In this document: in pieces, positions 33,676 through 44,153 of the stretch
Numbering within the stretch: position 1 is the stretch's first letter
Layout of the letters: the number at the start of each line of letters is the position of its first letter
Source of the DNA: Pseudomonas cerasi
GTDB lineage: Bacteria; Pseudomonadota; Gammaproteobacteria; Pseudomonadales; Pseudomonadaceae
DNA length: 64,000 nucleotides
NCBI RefSeq assembly: GCF_900074915.1
Contig: NZ_LT222319.1
Location: 4,063,001-4,127,000, forward strand
Direction of reading: 5' to 3'
The notes under the pieces: generated by a model
Told to the model about the DNA's origin: nothing
The model's database searches: none
What the model saw: the letters and a program-made list of their open reading frames with translations, nothing else
Translations under genes and position numbers: made by a program

Positions 33676-34958
33676 GTGACACTCCTTAAGCCGACCATCG
33701 CACCAAGCAATTCATCGGCGCTACTCTATAAAAAACGCAGACTACATAACTTCATGATATATACATTATTTATAACGATCAAATAACGCATTTCAAAAAT
33801 TATTAAACATAAGAATCGAAATGAAAATCAATCATGTGTTCTACTCGTTCTGTCAATGATAAGAAAATATTGACGCCATAAAATATTATTGATATCACAA
33901 TGGTAGCAAAGAGATGTTCGAGTCCATCCTATGCCTGTCACAAGTCGATTTTTATTTCCGCGCACCGCATTCAGTGCTAGGTTCATCTCCAGTAACAAGC
34001 AGTAGACGAACCCATAAAACTGAAATTTCTAGCCGGGCCTTTCTCCTCAAGGCCAGGGTTGGCCGCAGTCGGTCTGAATACAGCGCTGATTTGCAGTGTG
34101 GCACTTTATCGCAACCCGTCTAAGATTTTCTTCTCTTGATTGTGCATCGATATATTAATCTCGGCCATGCGCTGATTACTTCTTTATCGCTACAATACGC
34201 TTGCAAAGCCTCCACTCAAATATGCTACAGACCTATCGCTTATATTTGGGCTCGTTTGGGCTGTTGAAATTGGGTTGGGCACGGCGGCATGTGTCATTAG
34301 CGGCGATTCTGTATTATAGAGGTTAGCGTGCACTTCAACCGTCAGTATGAACGGTGCAATTATCAGTGACCAGTTCAGAACAATGGGCCCAATCAAGTCT
34401 GCGTCGTAGCTAAGGTTGCCAGACGCGCGTTGAGCCGTTGAAGACGCGACCATTCCTATGGCAGAAGTCGTTCGATTTCGCTCATCCGCTGCATCGTCAG
34501 CCGAGTCAACATAAACTTAATAACGTAAACGCATTTTGCTACTCGGCCGGGAATTCACCGATGCGGTTACCGATTGGACGCACCCTGACCATGACACTCG
34601 ATGACCTAGATCGCAGCACTGATTGGTGGCATCGGTATTAGTTGTTCCGTGATTGAGGCTCGATGGGACTGCGAAAAGCTAGATATGCTTTCTGCCCGTC
34701 ATTCGATAAGTCGAAAAAACCTTTTGTCGGTTTGATTGGTTACCACAAAGCATACTGATGTTAGGGCTATGGCGATCGATTAGGTCCAGGAGCATAAGCA
34801 GCAGTAGCTTATAGCTTTACCCTGCAATTGATGTTAATTGATATTTAAGATAACCAAATAATTTTTAGATTTTATGAAAAAGCAATTGAATGCGCCCCGA
34901 CACAAACATATGTTGGTTCATATTTCCTATCTAGGGCGCCTGTGCAACGGTTTTTTTA
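33676..34958. other. AT-rich region without recognisable genes
   Basis: About 1.3 kb of markedly AT-rich DNA. Several short open frames exist (for example 34190-34453 on the minus strand, with one hydrophobic stretch), but none has a convincing ribosome site or family resemblance. It is probably decayed horizontally acquired DNA. Confidence 0.5.
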
Positions 34959-35711
34959 TTAGAATGATAATCCGGCTTTGAAGCCAGCTTCGCCACGTTT
35001 CAGTTTTACATCATCAGCGAGCGGCGAATCACTATCCGGTTTATACTCGGTGTAAGTAGCATACCCACCTACATAAAACGGCAGCTGCCCATGTTGGTTT
35101 AGCAACATCCCTACTTCGAGGTATGGGCTTGTGCGGTCTTTTAAATCGAAGCTATCACTAGTTGCTCCGGAAACTTTTACATGAGCATCAGCGTTAATTG
35201 TACGACGCGCTCCCAGTTCGGCCCTGAAAGTGGAATCCGAGAATTTATGATTATAGCCTAGACCAGCCTTCGCAAAAGGCGAACGTGTAGTAATCTTCAG
35301 GCCTAAATCATCAGCATCCGGCTCAAACCTATTCCAGTCATAGCCTCCGCCAACAATGAAGTCAACATAGTTGGTTGCATCGATTGAAGTTCGAAAACCT
35401 AAGTCTAAGTCTGCCTGACCATCTCGAACTTCATCATTTTTCTTTTCTCCATATTGCCCTTTCAACTCGAACTGATAGATAAACCCTGCTTCTCCGGTCA
35501 ACTTATTGCCGAAATTGGCAAATACACCTCCCTTCCCAAACTCAGCTTTGTCATCACCGTCTAGACCTTTTCCTGTTAGTCGATACTGGGAATAACTGCC
35601 AGTAACGCCAGCTGTGAAAAGTGGGTCTGTAGTTGCGGCATGAGCACTGGCTGCAAGCAGCAAAAAAGACGGAACCGCAATAAAAGCCGTTTTCAGTTGC
35701 AAATTTTTCAT
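34959..35711 (-). CDS. Outer-membrane beta-barrel protein, unknown family
   Basis: A 250-aa protein with a Sec signal peptide (cleavage after SAHA, about residue 25) and alternating amphipathic strands ending in AGLSF, the C-terminal phenylalanine signature of outer-membrane barrels. Strand-like motifs include GFIYQFELKGQYG and VDFIVGGGYDWNRF. Perhaps an 8-10-strand barrel; substrate and role are unknown. Codon use is AT-rich compared with the flanking core genes, suggesting acquisition. Upstream, AT-rich DNA with ttgaca-like elements could hold the promoter. Confidence 0.7.
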   Translation of the reverse strand: MKNLQLKTAFIAVPSFLLLAASAHAATTDPLFTAGVTGSYSQYRLTGKGLDGDDKAEFGKGGVFANFGNKLTGEAGFIYQFELKGQYGEKKNDEVRDGQADLDLGFRTSIDATNYVDFIVGGGYDWNRFEPDADDLGLKITTRSPFAKAGLGYNHKFSDSTFRAELGARRTINADAHVKVSGATSDSFDLKDRTSPYLEVGMLLNQHGQLPFYVGGYATYTEYKPDSDSPLADDVKLKRGEAGFKAGLSF

Positions 35712-36231
35712 GTTTTCCTCAAGATTTTTTTTGCATCGTACTTAGAATTCCTGACTTTTAAGTCAGGAGAATGCGCAAAGATAGTAGAACACATCCTCTA
35801 AATCTCGTCAAATTCCCGTTTTGTTGTGGGAAGGGCGACAAACGGCCAGCTTTCTTGGATTGCCGGTGAGTCAAAAAAATTGAAATATTTGAAAATTTGA
35901 TGAAAATCACTTGACAAGCCTATGGCAGTCGATCTCTTTTTCTCATGCGTCCACTTTTTTTCACCGGACAGCTAGCGCAAATGCCTTGACGCTGACAATG
36001 GCGTAGCGACGTTGCGAAAACTTTCAGCTAGAAATGCTCCGATCCACCTGACGCGCATCAGCGGCAGGTCGAAAGCTCACTCGGCATACAGCGTTATTTA
36101 TGCAGCGTGCATTAAGGGGATTTGCTCCTGGTTTTACGCCTTAAACGCGCTACTCGCCCAGACCTATGAGCAGTTTAGAGCCATCCACGGATTCGACAGG
36201 CCGAACAGCGTGGTCAACTGAGCTGTGTTTT
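35712..36231. other. Intergenic region, no supported gene
   Basis: This holds the presumed promoter of the outer-membrane protein gene and then 300 nt of mixed sequence in which I see no gene. An open frame at 36012-36221 has no family signature. Confidence 0.4.
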
Positions 36232-36881
36232 TTATTGGCCCACGAAGCGCACTTTCACGTAGCCAAACTGACGCTTGATCACCCGAAACGGATTCTCGAT
36301 CTTGGCCCGTGTCTGAGCTTTTTCGGTACTCGACCTTGTAATTGGCCTTGTAGAAAACGCAGTGTTTATTGAACCCGGAATAAGTGCTGCGCGGCGCCGC
36401 GATTTACCAGATGACCTCACGACTTTCATGCTTTTCACGCTTCTCAACACCGGTGTATCCAGCGTCTGCATGAACCGCGGTTTCTCCGCCTTACAACAGC
36501 TTGGCGACCTTCGTGACATCGGCCACATTGGCCGCAGCGCCATGAACATGGAGAACTAGACCCGACCCGCACCGGCACCGGCACCAATATGCGTCTTCAT
36601 TCCTAATAAGTATTAGTCACCTCTCGTCGTCTGATGCACCTCGGGATCACGTTTTCCTTCTTCGTTCTGGGTCGAGTTGAGGGCCTGAATGATAGCGGAA
36701 TCAGCGATCGTGGCCTTGCGCATGCACAGGCTTTTCCCTTGCAGATAACCGTTGATGACGGCGATACGGGTAAGGGCGAACCGCAATTTTTGTAGCACCT
36801 GCAGATCTGGCTGCGGCGTGCCCGGATACCGTCTATGTCAGGATCGACTATCGATGCAGCTGTTGCAATAGACCGGTTCAA
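36232..36881 (-). pseudogene. IS5-family transposase remnant
   Basis: Minus-strand segments in different frames give, in order, SLCMRKATIADSAIIQALNSTQNEEGKRDPEVHQTTRGD (here 36613-36750), THIGAGAGAG, HVHGAAANVADVTKVAKLL and ENPFRVIKRQFGYVKVRF. These are the order and content of an IS5 DDE transposase. Several frameshifts and stops separate them. The element is dead; its ends were not found. Confidence 0.85.
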
Positions 36882-37369
36882 TGATGCTCATCTGGCTAGC
36901 ACAATGCTTAATACATTTCGCTAAAGAAGTTTTCTCAGCGTGTTTGTTTGCATATGGGTGAATGATTCTGGAGCAATGAGACAGTAGCTGATAGTTCTAG
37001 CAGGCGGATTATCAGCGATACGGGAGAAGTTACAAGGAAGCTTTGGGCGGATGGTCGATGATTTTTAGGGTCACCAAATAAGATCCTACACAGCGCAAAA
37101 TGCTGATGAACTGATGGGTGGTTGTCAGGCCAAGGAACGACCTGAAAAATATCCAAGCGTCGTCTTAAATTGGTTGACAGAATTCGTATGTGTATATTGG
37201 TATTACCGCAGAATTAAATCGGCCGGTGCCTGCTCCTAGGCTTTATTCAAGGTATTATTAATGTTTTCTAGTTTTTCAATATAGGCGATCAATATTGCCG
37301 GGGTGTATTCCGTTAGCAACCTTTCTTTCAAATCTTTCGTTTCTTCACCCATTGAGAAAAATCCCACAG
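36882..37369. other. AT-rich region between IS5 and SDR remnants
   Basis: There is no gene that I can support. A 38-codon minus-strand frame (37236-37352, starting MGEETKDLKERLL) is possible but has no clear ribosome binding site and no recognised family. Confidence 0.35.
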
Positions 37370-37719
37370 GTAGTGAACGTATGCAGTCGGGCCATTTTTG
37401 GAGCCCGAGACAGAAGAGCTTACTCTGCTGCAAAAAGCGCCTTGGTCGGAATTACTCGTACTTGGGCGCTTGAGTTGGCGCCCATCGGTATCACGGTTAA
37501 TGCGGTCGCTCCTGGCCCCATAGAAACCGAGCTTTTTAGAAAAACCAAGCCTGTTGGAAGTGAAGACGAGCGTAAAATACTTTCCACGATTCCAATGCAA
37601 AGGCTGGGGTCCCCATCCGAAGTTGCCTCCCTATTTCCCTCCTGCTTAGTGACGGAGCATCGTTCGTGACGGGCCAAGTGATCAGCGTCGATGGCGGAGG
37701 AAGTCTCGGTGGCAGATAG
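37370..37719 (+). pseudogene. SDR oxidoreductase, C-terminal remnant
   Basis: VVNVCSRAIFGARDRRAYSA then AKSALVGITRTWALELAP, ITVNAVAPGPIETELF and, after a frameshift near 37635, FVTGQVISVDGGGSLGGR and stop. This is the catalytic Ser/Tyr-xxx-Lys and C-terminal half of a short-chain dehydrogenase. The N-terminal Rossmann half is missing. Non-functional. Confidence 0.85.
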
Positions 37720-37848
37720 CGTTGAGATCCATATTCCTCAATACGGGCGTTGATGTATCTCTCAGAGTTTTCACAAATTCTGGACCCATAGGTGTCACCA
37801 ATCAGAGCGGAGGCCGGGGCTCGCGTCGTATAGCCATCGCGTTACTGG

Positions 37849-38205
37849 CTACCACACCAAGATGGGAAATATATGGCGCCGCGTACTCACTACATAAGAC
37901 TCCAATCCATTTTTCTCAGGATGGATTTTCAAGATCATTAGCTTACTGAAGGTGATGGTGAAAACCCCAGAACTATCAATTGAAAAAGCTTCTGCATCGT
38001 GATTTAGAAAGTCAAAAAGTAAAGGGCTTGTGGCAGCATCTTCACCATGCCCCCACTTGCATACCCTATTGATATCACAAGCGAATGGGCACTGAATGAA
38101 CACGCTAGCCATATCGCCAAAAAGCAGGATCTGCGAACCGATCCCGACAGTTACACCTGTTAGCGCGGAAGGAATAATTTCGGCCAAATCTGAATCATTT
38201 ATCAT
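37849..38205 (-). CDS. Small protein, possibly DUF6188/immunity-like
   Basis: A 118-aa frame from the ATG at 38205 with AAGAG upstream. The pattern IGSQILLFGDMASVFIQCPF, then FSIDSSGVFTITFSKLMILK and a PEKNGLESYVV motif resembles small beta proteins found as neighbours of polymorphic toxins (DUF6188-like). This is from memory and uncertain. No toxin gene lies next to it. Its base composition is lower in GC than the catabolic genes to the right. Confidence 0.45.
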   Translation of the reverse strand: MINDSDLAEIIPSALTGVTVGIGSQILLFGDMASVFIQCPFACDINRVCKWGHGEDAATSPLLFDFLNHDAEAFSIDSSGVFTITFSKLMILKIHPEKNGLESYVVSTRRHIFPILVW

Positions 38206-38639
38206 CGTGCCGTGCTCTTTTCATACAGGTGGTAGTTGAAGAATCATAGGCCTGAATCGGCTCTCATTTAGTATGCAGGTCATATATCCATTTGTTAGCG
38301 CGGCCACCAATGCTGACAGTCCGATTTTGGCGAAAGCGGCTTGGGTGAAGTCAGCTTTTGGCCGATTTCTGCCGGTCAAGGCTAACCAGTGTGCTGGTCA
38401 AGTCAATGCAAACGACCGGTCAAGTCCATGCACTTACAGATATGCGCAAGTGCTTAGACGTCAGCTGAAAAAAGGTCAAACGCGATGCAGCTAGCTAATA
38501 GAGGGTTGGATGAATGCAATGACATATGGGCACCCCCTAGATTGTTCGCGGGAAAATGGGAGGTGAAGTATGGACATCAGAGATCAGAGTCAACAGCAGA
38601 CCATGACTGCTCTGTGGCTATGTCCATAGTTCACAATCT

Positions 38640-38861
38640 TTCCTTTACATCGATGAGTGTCTTGCGGACCTCACCGGGCAAATGGGCGACCTGACGGCTC
38701 TGGGCCGCACCATCCGCGAAAAGATGCTGCGCTGCACGGGCATTCCCGTCGGTGTCGGCATCGCCCATATCAAGACGTTGGCCAAACTGGCCAATCACAC
38801 CACCAAGCGGCTGCAGGCGCATACGGGCGGCGTGGTCAACCTGTGCAACCCGTTCAAACGC
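38640..38861 (+). pseudogene. umuC/rulB fragment (DNA polymerase V subunit)
   Basis: FLYIDECLADLTGQMGDLTA followed by LGRTIREKMLRCTGIPVGVG, TLAKLANHTTKRLQ and GGVVNLCNPFKR corresponds to an internal part of UmuC-type Y-family polymerases, with a one-codon deletion (the usual S before IDE) and both ends lost. In P. syringae the plasmid and island rulAB locus is a known insertion hotspot, so this is probably a recombination scar. Confidence 0.85.
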
Positions 38862-38869
38862 AGGATCCG

Positions 38870-38952
38870 CTGCCGAGCAGCAGGCTCAGGCACAGGGTGC
38901 GACAGGAAATCGATGACGCCAGTCGGGGCCGATGGCGTGTCAGTGCGGACAT
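38870..38952 (-). pseudogene. Signal-peptide-like gene start, truncated
   Basis: From an ATG at 38952 the minus strand reads MSALTRHRPRLASSI followed by CRTLCLSLLLGSGS, a plausible signal peptide, and then runs into the umuC fragment. It may be the 5' end of an exported protein gene cut at the junction. Weakly supported. The remaining DNA up to 39096 holds no gene. Confidence 0.3.
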
Positions 38953-39096
38953 GGATGCGCTCTCTTTTGGATTCATTTACCTGCAATGAAAGCCGAGCGC
39001 AAAAAAGGGGACAGGCGATAACAAAGAAATCGTACAGCCGTAGAAATGCAACTGCGGGCCTGACGATGGCCGCCACAGGCCCCGGCAACTGGACGA

Positions 39097-40041
39097 CTAG
39101 GACGCCGCCAGGCCGATCGCCAAACCTGCGCCTTGTTGGTGCAAGTCCTCGGCGAAGTCCACCGTTAACTCCAGCAAAATGTCCTTTACCGTTGAAGCCG
39201 GTTCAGACAGCGGCTGGTAGGTCGACATGCACAACGACAGCGGAACGGTGGCGGCAGGATGGTCTAGCATGTACAGATGAGCGCCGCTGGCCAGGGCGAT
39301 CACCCTCCCTGCGGACGCAGGCAGGATACAGGCGCCGAGACCTGCAGCAATGGCGCCCGCCAAGGGGATCGCCGACTCTATGGTGGCGACCGCCGGCACC
39401 ACGATGCCCTGTTGGCTCAGGACCTCTTCGATGTGCTGACGCAGGTAGCTGTCTGGGTGCGGCAGGATCAGGTCCAGCGGCGCCAGCGCCTCCAATGGCA
39501 GCACACCGCTGCCCAGATCCAGGCAGCTGGGCGCCACCAGACACAGCGGCTCATTGACCAACACCTGCACCGTCAGCCCCTGCGCTGCATGGGCGCCATA
39601 CAGCACCGCCATGTCGATGGCGCCACTGAGCACCTGGGCATGCAGGTTGGCGCCCATGCTTTCGTTGAGGTACAGCAGGATACCGGGATGGAGCTCGCGC
39701 ACATTTTTGAGCAAAGGCACCGCCAGCACCGATGCCGCCGTGCCCGGTACCAGCCCGACGCTGACCTTGCCACACAGCGCCTGGCTGGCGTTGCCAACAT
39801 CCTGGCGGGCCTGCTCGAACTGGCGCAGGATGATTTGCGCATGCCGGTACAGCGCCTGACCGGCTTCGGTGGGGATCACCCCGCGCTGCGTGCGGATCAA
39901 CAGCTTCTGGCGAAACTCTGCCTCCAGCGTGATCAACTGCTGGCTCAGCGCCGGCTGGGCGATGTGCAGGGTCTCGGCGGCCTGGGTCAGGCTGCCGATA
40001 TCGACGATGCTGACGAAGTACTTCAAACGGCGCAGGTTCAC
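39097..40041 (-). CDS. LysR family transcriptional regulator
   Basis: A 314-aa regulator from the GTG at 40041 (GAGG 7 nt upstream), MNLRRLKYFVSIVDIGSLTQ. The winged HTH (1-60, AAETLHIAQPALSQQLITLE) is followed by a periplasmic-binding-like effector domain (about 90-300). It resembles the Nac-type nitrogen-linked LysR group. It lies 49 nt downstream of an aminotransferase gene on the same strand and probably regulates the island catabolic genes. It is paralogous to the LysR at 41534. Confidence 0.9.
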   Translation of the reverse strand: MNLRRLKYFVSIVDIGSLTQAAETLHIAQPALSQQLITLEAEFRQKLLIRTQRGVIPTEAGQALYRHAQIILRQFEQARQDVGNASQALCGKVSVGLVPGTAASVLAVPLLKNVRELHPGILLYLNESMGANLHAQVLSGAIDMAVLYGAHAAQGLTVQVLVNEPLCLVAPSCLDLGSGVLPLEALAPLDLILPHPDSYLRQHIEEVLSQQGIVVPAVATIESAIPLAGAIAAGLGACILPASAGRVIALASGAHLYMLDHPAATVPLSLCMSTYQPLSEPASTVKDILLELTVDFAEDLHQQGAGLAIGLAAS

Positions 40042-40090
40042 GACGGGCCTCACGCACTCACGGGGACGGAGCAGCGATACTACACCTCGC

Positions 40091-41299
<1,209 letters not shown>

Positions 41300-41533
41300 G
41301 CATGGATCCTCTACGTGAGCGTGCCACTACCATAGGCAGCGCCGCGGCGCCTGACCAAGACGCCTTTGCTCTGAGGGGGCAAAAACCTCTTATAGCCCGA
41401 CGGCCGCAACTGGCGTGGGCCTTGCATCTGCAACTGCATCTCCCGCCGGGGCAGTCATCCGCTATGCTGCTGACGCTAAGCTCGCAGGACCCGATGGCCT
41501 GCAAAGCCCCTCTTCTAAAAAGAGAGCAGCACC

Positions 41534-42583
41534 ATGACCATCAACTATCGCGTCATGAAAAGCTTCGTTGCCGCCGTCGAAGCCAAGAGCCTATCGGCCG
41601 CCGCAGCACGCTTGCACATGGCTCAGCCGGCCCTGAGTCAGCACATCGCCCAGCTCGAAGAACACTTCGCGCTACGCTTGTTGATCCGCAGCAACCTTGG
41701 AGTATCGCCGACCACGGCGGGCCTCGCACTGTACGATCACGCCCAGCGCGCACTGCATCAACTGGAGGTCACCGAGCGTGAAGTTCGCCGTGCCGGGGAT
41801 TGCCTGCAGGGCAGCGTAGCGCTTGGGCTGGCCACTTACAGTAGCCTGTCGTTGCTGACCACGCCGTTGCTGATGACCCTGCGTAAACAGCACCCAGGCA
41901 TTAACCTGTACCTGAACGATAATTTCGGCCTGACCTTCAGCAGCCTGGTGAAAAACGGCCGCCTCGGTCTGGCAATTATCTACGGTGAAGGCGCGATGAA
42001 AGGCGTGACGCTCAAGCCGCTGTTGATCGAGGATCTGTTCTTCATCAGTGCACCAAAGCAAGGCGCTGCGCCGGCCTGTGCACCCATCGCGCTGGCGGAA
42101 CTGGCCGAGGTCGAGTTGCTGTTGCCCAGCCCACGGCATTACCTGCGCAAGCTGATCGACGCAGCGTTCAATGAAGTGGGCATACAGCCGCGGGTGATCG
42201 GCGAGATTGAGTCGGTCACTGCCATGCGCGAAGCCATCAGCACCGGGGTCGGCGCGACGATCCTGCCGCGGGCACTGGCGTTGAATTTCGCGGGCACCGT
42301 CAAACCCAACCTGCAGCAAGTGATCAACCCGGAGATCCGCGCGACGCTGTCTTTGTGTATGTCTGATCACCTGCCTGTGACCGAACCAGCCAGTGCGGTG
42401 CAGCGGATTCTTGAACAACTGGTGGTCGAGCAGTTCGGCGAACCTAACACGCCCGCTGACCTGGACGCCAACGAGCAATGGCAGTGCGCACATTTGCTCG
42501 CGAGCACTGCCATTGAAGAGGCAGCCTGGCCGTGTAGCGAGGGGGCTTGCGCCCGATTCGATGGGTCAGTGTCATCGATGTAG
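41534..42583 (+). CDS. LysR family transcriptional regulator with REP-derived tail
   Basis: A 349-aa regulator with an HTH in 1-60 (AAAARLHMAQPALSQHIAQLE) and an effector domain to about 300. It is similar throughout to the LysR at 39097, indicating duplication or parallel recruitment. It is divergent from the aminotransferase, so that promoter is its likely target. The last ~18 residues (WPCSEGACARFDGSVSSM) are encoded by a REP element, so the ancestral stop was probably lost. Confidence 0.9.
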   Translation: MTINYRVMKSFVAAVEAKSLSAAAARLHMAQPALSQHIAQLEEHFALRLLIRSNLGVSPTTAGLALYDHAQRALHQLEVTEREVRRAGDCLQGSVALGLATYSSLSLLTTPLLMTLRKQHPGINLYLNDNFGLTFSSLVKNGRLGLAIIYGEGAMKGVTLKPLLIEDLFFISAPKQGAAPACAPIALAELAEVELLLPSPRHYLRKLIDAAFNEVGIQPRVIGEIESVTAMREAISTGVGATILPRALALNFAGTVKPNLQQVINPEIRATLSLCMSDHLPVTEPASAVQRILEQLVVEQFGEPNTPADLDANEQWQCAHLLASTAIEEAAWPCSEGACARFDGSVSSM

Positions 42584-42620
42584 CTGATAGACCTTTTCGG
42601 GGGCAAGCCCCGTCGCTACC
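42533..42620. repeat. REPIN shared by two convergent genes
   Basis: tgtagcgagggggcttgcgc (42533) and the complement of tcgggggcaagccccgtcgc (42597) form an inverted pair. The REP type differs from the one at 1318. The plus-strand LysR gene reads into it and the minus-strand aldolase stop (TAG, 42616-42618) lies within it. Confidence 0.85.
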
Positions 42621-43314
42621 GGGTGGACGACAACGCGACCATCCGGCTCACCCCTTGGGCCACAAACGGATCGGCGTGGTAGTACAGCAACTGCGCGCCA
42701 GCGCTGACCAGATGCGCCACGTCTTCCTGCACCACCAGCGTCCCGGCACGCTTGCCGGCCGCGCGGATGCGCGCCAGGGTTTGGTCGACCAGGTCCAGCA
42801 CCGGTTGCGCCCGGCGTTTGCCCGCCGCTACCGCCGGCGAATAGCCCATGGACTGCGACAGATCACCCGGGCCGATGAAGAACACATCGATCCCTTCCAC
42901 GGCAAGTATCTCGTCGAGATTGGCGATGGCCTCCAACGACTCGATCATCACGATCACCAGCTTGTCATCGTAGTTGTCCGGGCAGGCATAGCGCACCGTG
43001 GCGACCACCTCACGGGCGATCGCCGCGGAGTGCACCAGCGGCACCATCACCCCGTCGGCGCCGCAGTTGAGGCAGCGGGTGATCACCGAGCGCTCCTGAT
43101 TCTGCGGCCGGACGATGGTGTAGCCGCCGCCCAGGCGTGCGCCCTTGGCCATCAACTGCAACTGCTGGAAGTCGGCGGCGCCGTGCTCGCAATCGATGAA
43201 GATCGAATCGGCGCCACTGGCGGTAAGCTTCTCGGCCAGGGTCGAACTGACGTGATTGGGGTTGACCATCAAGACGCTGCGGCCCTCGGCCAGGCGTTGT
43301 TTCAGCGTACTCAT
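42616..43314 (-). CDS. HpcH/HpaI family class II aldolase
   Basis: A 232-aa protein from the ATG at 43314 (MSTLKQRLAEGRSVLMVNPN). SGADSIFIDCEHG (substrate and metal site), VRPQNQERSVITRCLNCGADGVMVPLV and IESLEAIANLDEILAVEGID with FFIGPGDLS are the HpaI-type signatures. Such enzymes split hydroxy-oxo acids to pyruvate and an aldehyde using a divalent metal. The start overlaps the stop of the SDR gene (ATGA), so it is coupled. It is the last gene of a ten-gene leftward unit. Confidence 0.92.
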   Translation of the reverse strand: MSTLKQRLAEGRSVLMVNPNHVSSTLAEKLTASGADSIFIDCEHGAADFQQLQLMAKGARLGGGYTIVRPQNQERSVITRCLNCGADGVMVPLVHSAAIAREVVATVRYACPDNYDDKLVIVMIESLEAIANLDEILAVEGIDVFFIGPGDLSQSMGYSPAVAAGKRRAQPVLDLVDQTLARIRAAGKRAGTLVVQEDVAHLVSAGAQLLYYHADPFVAQGVSRMVALSSTR

Positions 43315-44138
43315 GGGCGGCGCTCCCCGGTTGATTGCAGCGGCGCACCGGCAGTGCCCGCCGGCGCTCCTTGCCAACGACTGATCTCGATATCCGGGCC
43401 CTGATCGCGCTGCAGTGTGGGGCTGATGATCAACTCTTCGACCGTGGTGCGCGCCGGCAGGCAGCAGCACAGCACGATAGCCTGGGCGACGTCTTCGGCG
43501 GCGACCATGCGCTCGCGTTCCTGGGCGCTGGGTGGCCGTACGCGGGTATCCATGATCGGTGTGCTGACTTCACCCGGCAGGATAGTGGTGGCGCGGATGT
43601 TGTCGTTGCGAAAGGTCGCGTGCAAATAGCCCATCAGGTTGCGCACCCCTGCCTTGGCCGCGCCATAAGGCGCGCCGCCCAGCAGGTTGGGCCGTACCGC
43701 CGCCAGCGACGACACGGTGATCAGGGTCCCGCCGCCGGCCGCGAGCATGCCCGGCAGCACGGCTTGGACCAGGGTATAGACCGCCGTCAGGTTGACCGCG
43801 AAGGTGCTGTCCCACGCCTGCGGATCGATCCAGCGAATGTTGCGCACGGCGCTGGTGCTGCCGGCGTTGTTGATGAGGATGTCGACACGGCCCAGAGTGG
43901 TCTCGACCCAGCTGACCAGGGTCAGCAGCGAGTCTCGGTCTTCAAGATCGGCGGTGTGGCCCCAGGCCTGACCGCCTTGGGCACGGATCTGCTCGACCAC
44001 TTCATCGAGCACCGGCTGGCGGCGCCCGGTGATCACCACCCGCGCGCCTGCCGCGGCCAGGGCCAGGGCCGTGGCCTTGCCGATACCGCTGCCGCCACCG
44101 GTGACCAGCGCCAACTGGCCTTCAAGCATTGCGTTCAT
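43311..44138 (-). CDS. SDR family oxidoreductase
   Basis: A 275-aa NAD(P)-dependent short-chain dehydrogenase. TGGGSGIGKA at 13-22 binds the cofactor, NNAG is present, the catalytic Ser is in TVSSLAAV and Tyr/Lys in PYGAAKAG. It probably oxidises a hydroxyl or reduces a carbonyl of the pathway intermediate between ring opening and aldol cleavage. The stop overlaps the aldolase ATG and hyuB ends 15 nt upstream. The C-terminus is slightly longer than usual. Confidence 0.93.
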   Translation of the reverse strand: MNAMLEGQLALVTGGGSGIGKATALALAAAGARVVITGRRQPVLDEVVEQIRAQGGQAWGHTADLEDRDSLLTLVSWVETTLGRVDILINNAGSTSAVRNIRWIDPQAWDSTFAVNLTAVYTLVQAVLPGMLAAGGGTLITVSSLAAVRPNLLGGAPYGAAKAGVRNLMGYLHATFRNDNIRATTILPGEVSTPIMDTRVRPPSAQERERMVAAEDVAQAIVLCCCLPARTTVEELIISPTLQRDQGPDIEISRWQGAPAGTAGAPLQSTGERRP

Positions 44139-44153
44139 GTTCGCCTCCCAGGC

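Noticed and set aside
34190..34453. 87-codon minus-strand frame with one hydrophobic segment
   Set aside because: No ribosome site, no family resemblance, located in AT-rich debris.
36012..36372. Two overlapping plus-strand frames left of the IS5 remnant
   Set aside because: No motif or ribosome site; the second is antisense to the transposase remnant.
38682..39557. 291-codon plus-strand frame beginning with umuC sequence
   Set aside because: Only the first ~60 codons resemble UmuC; the rest is antisense to the LysR gene and accidental.
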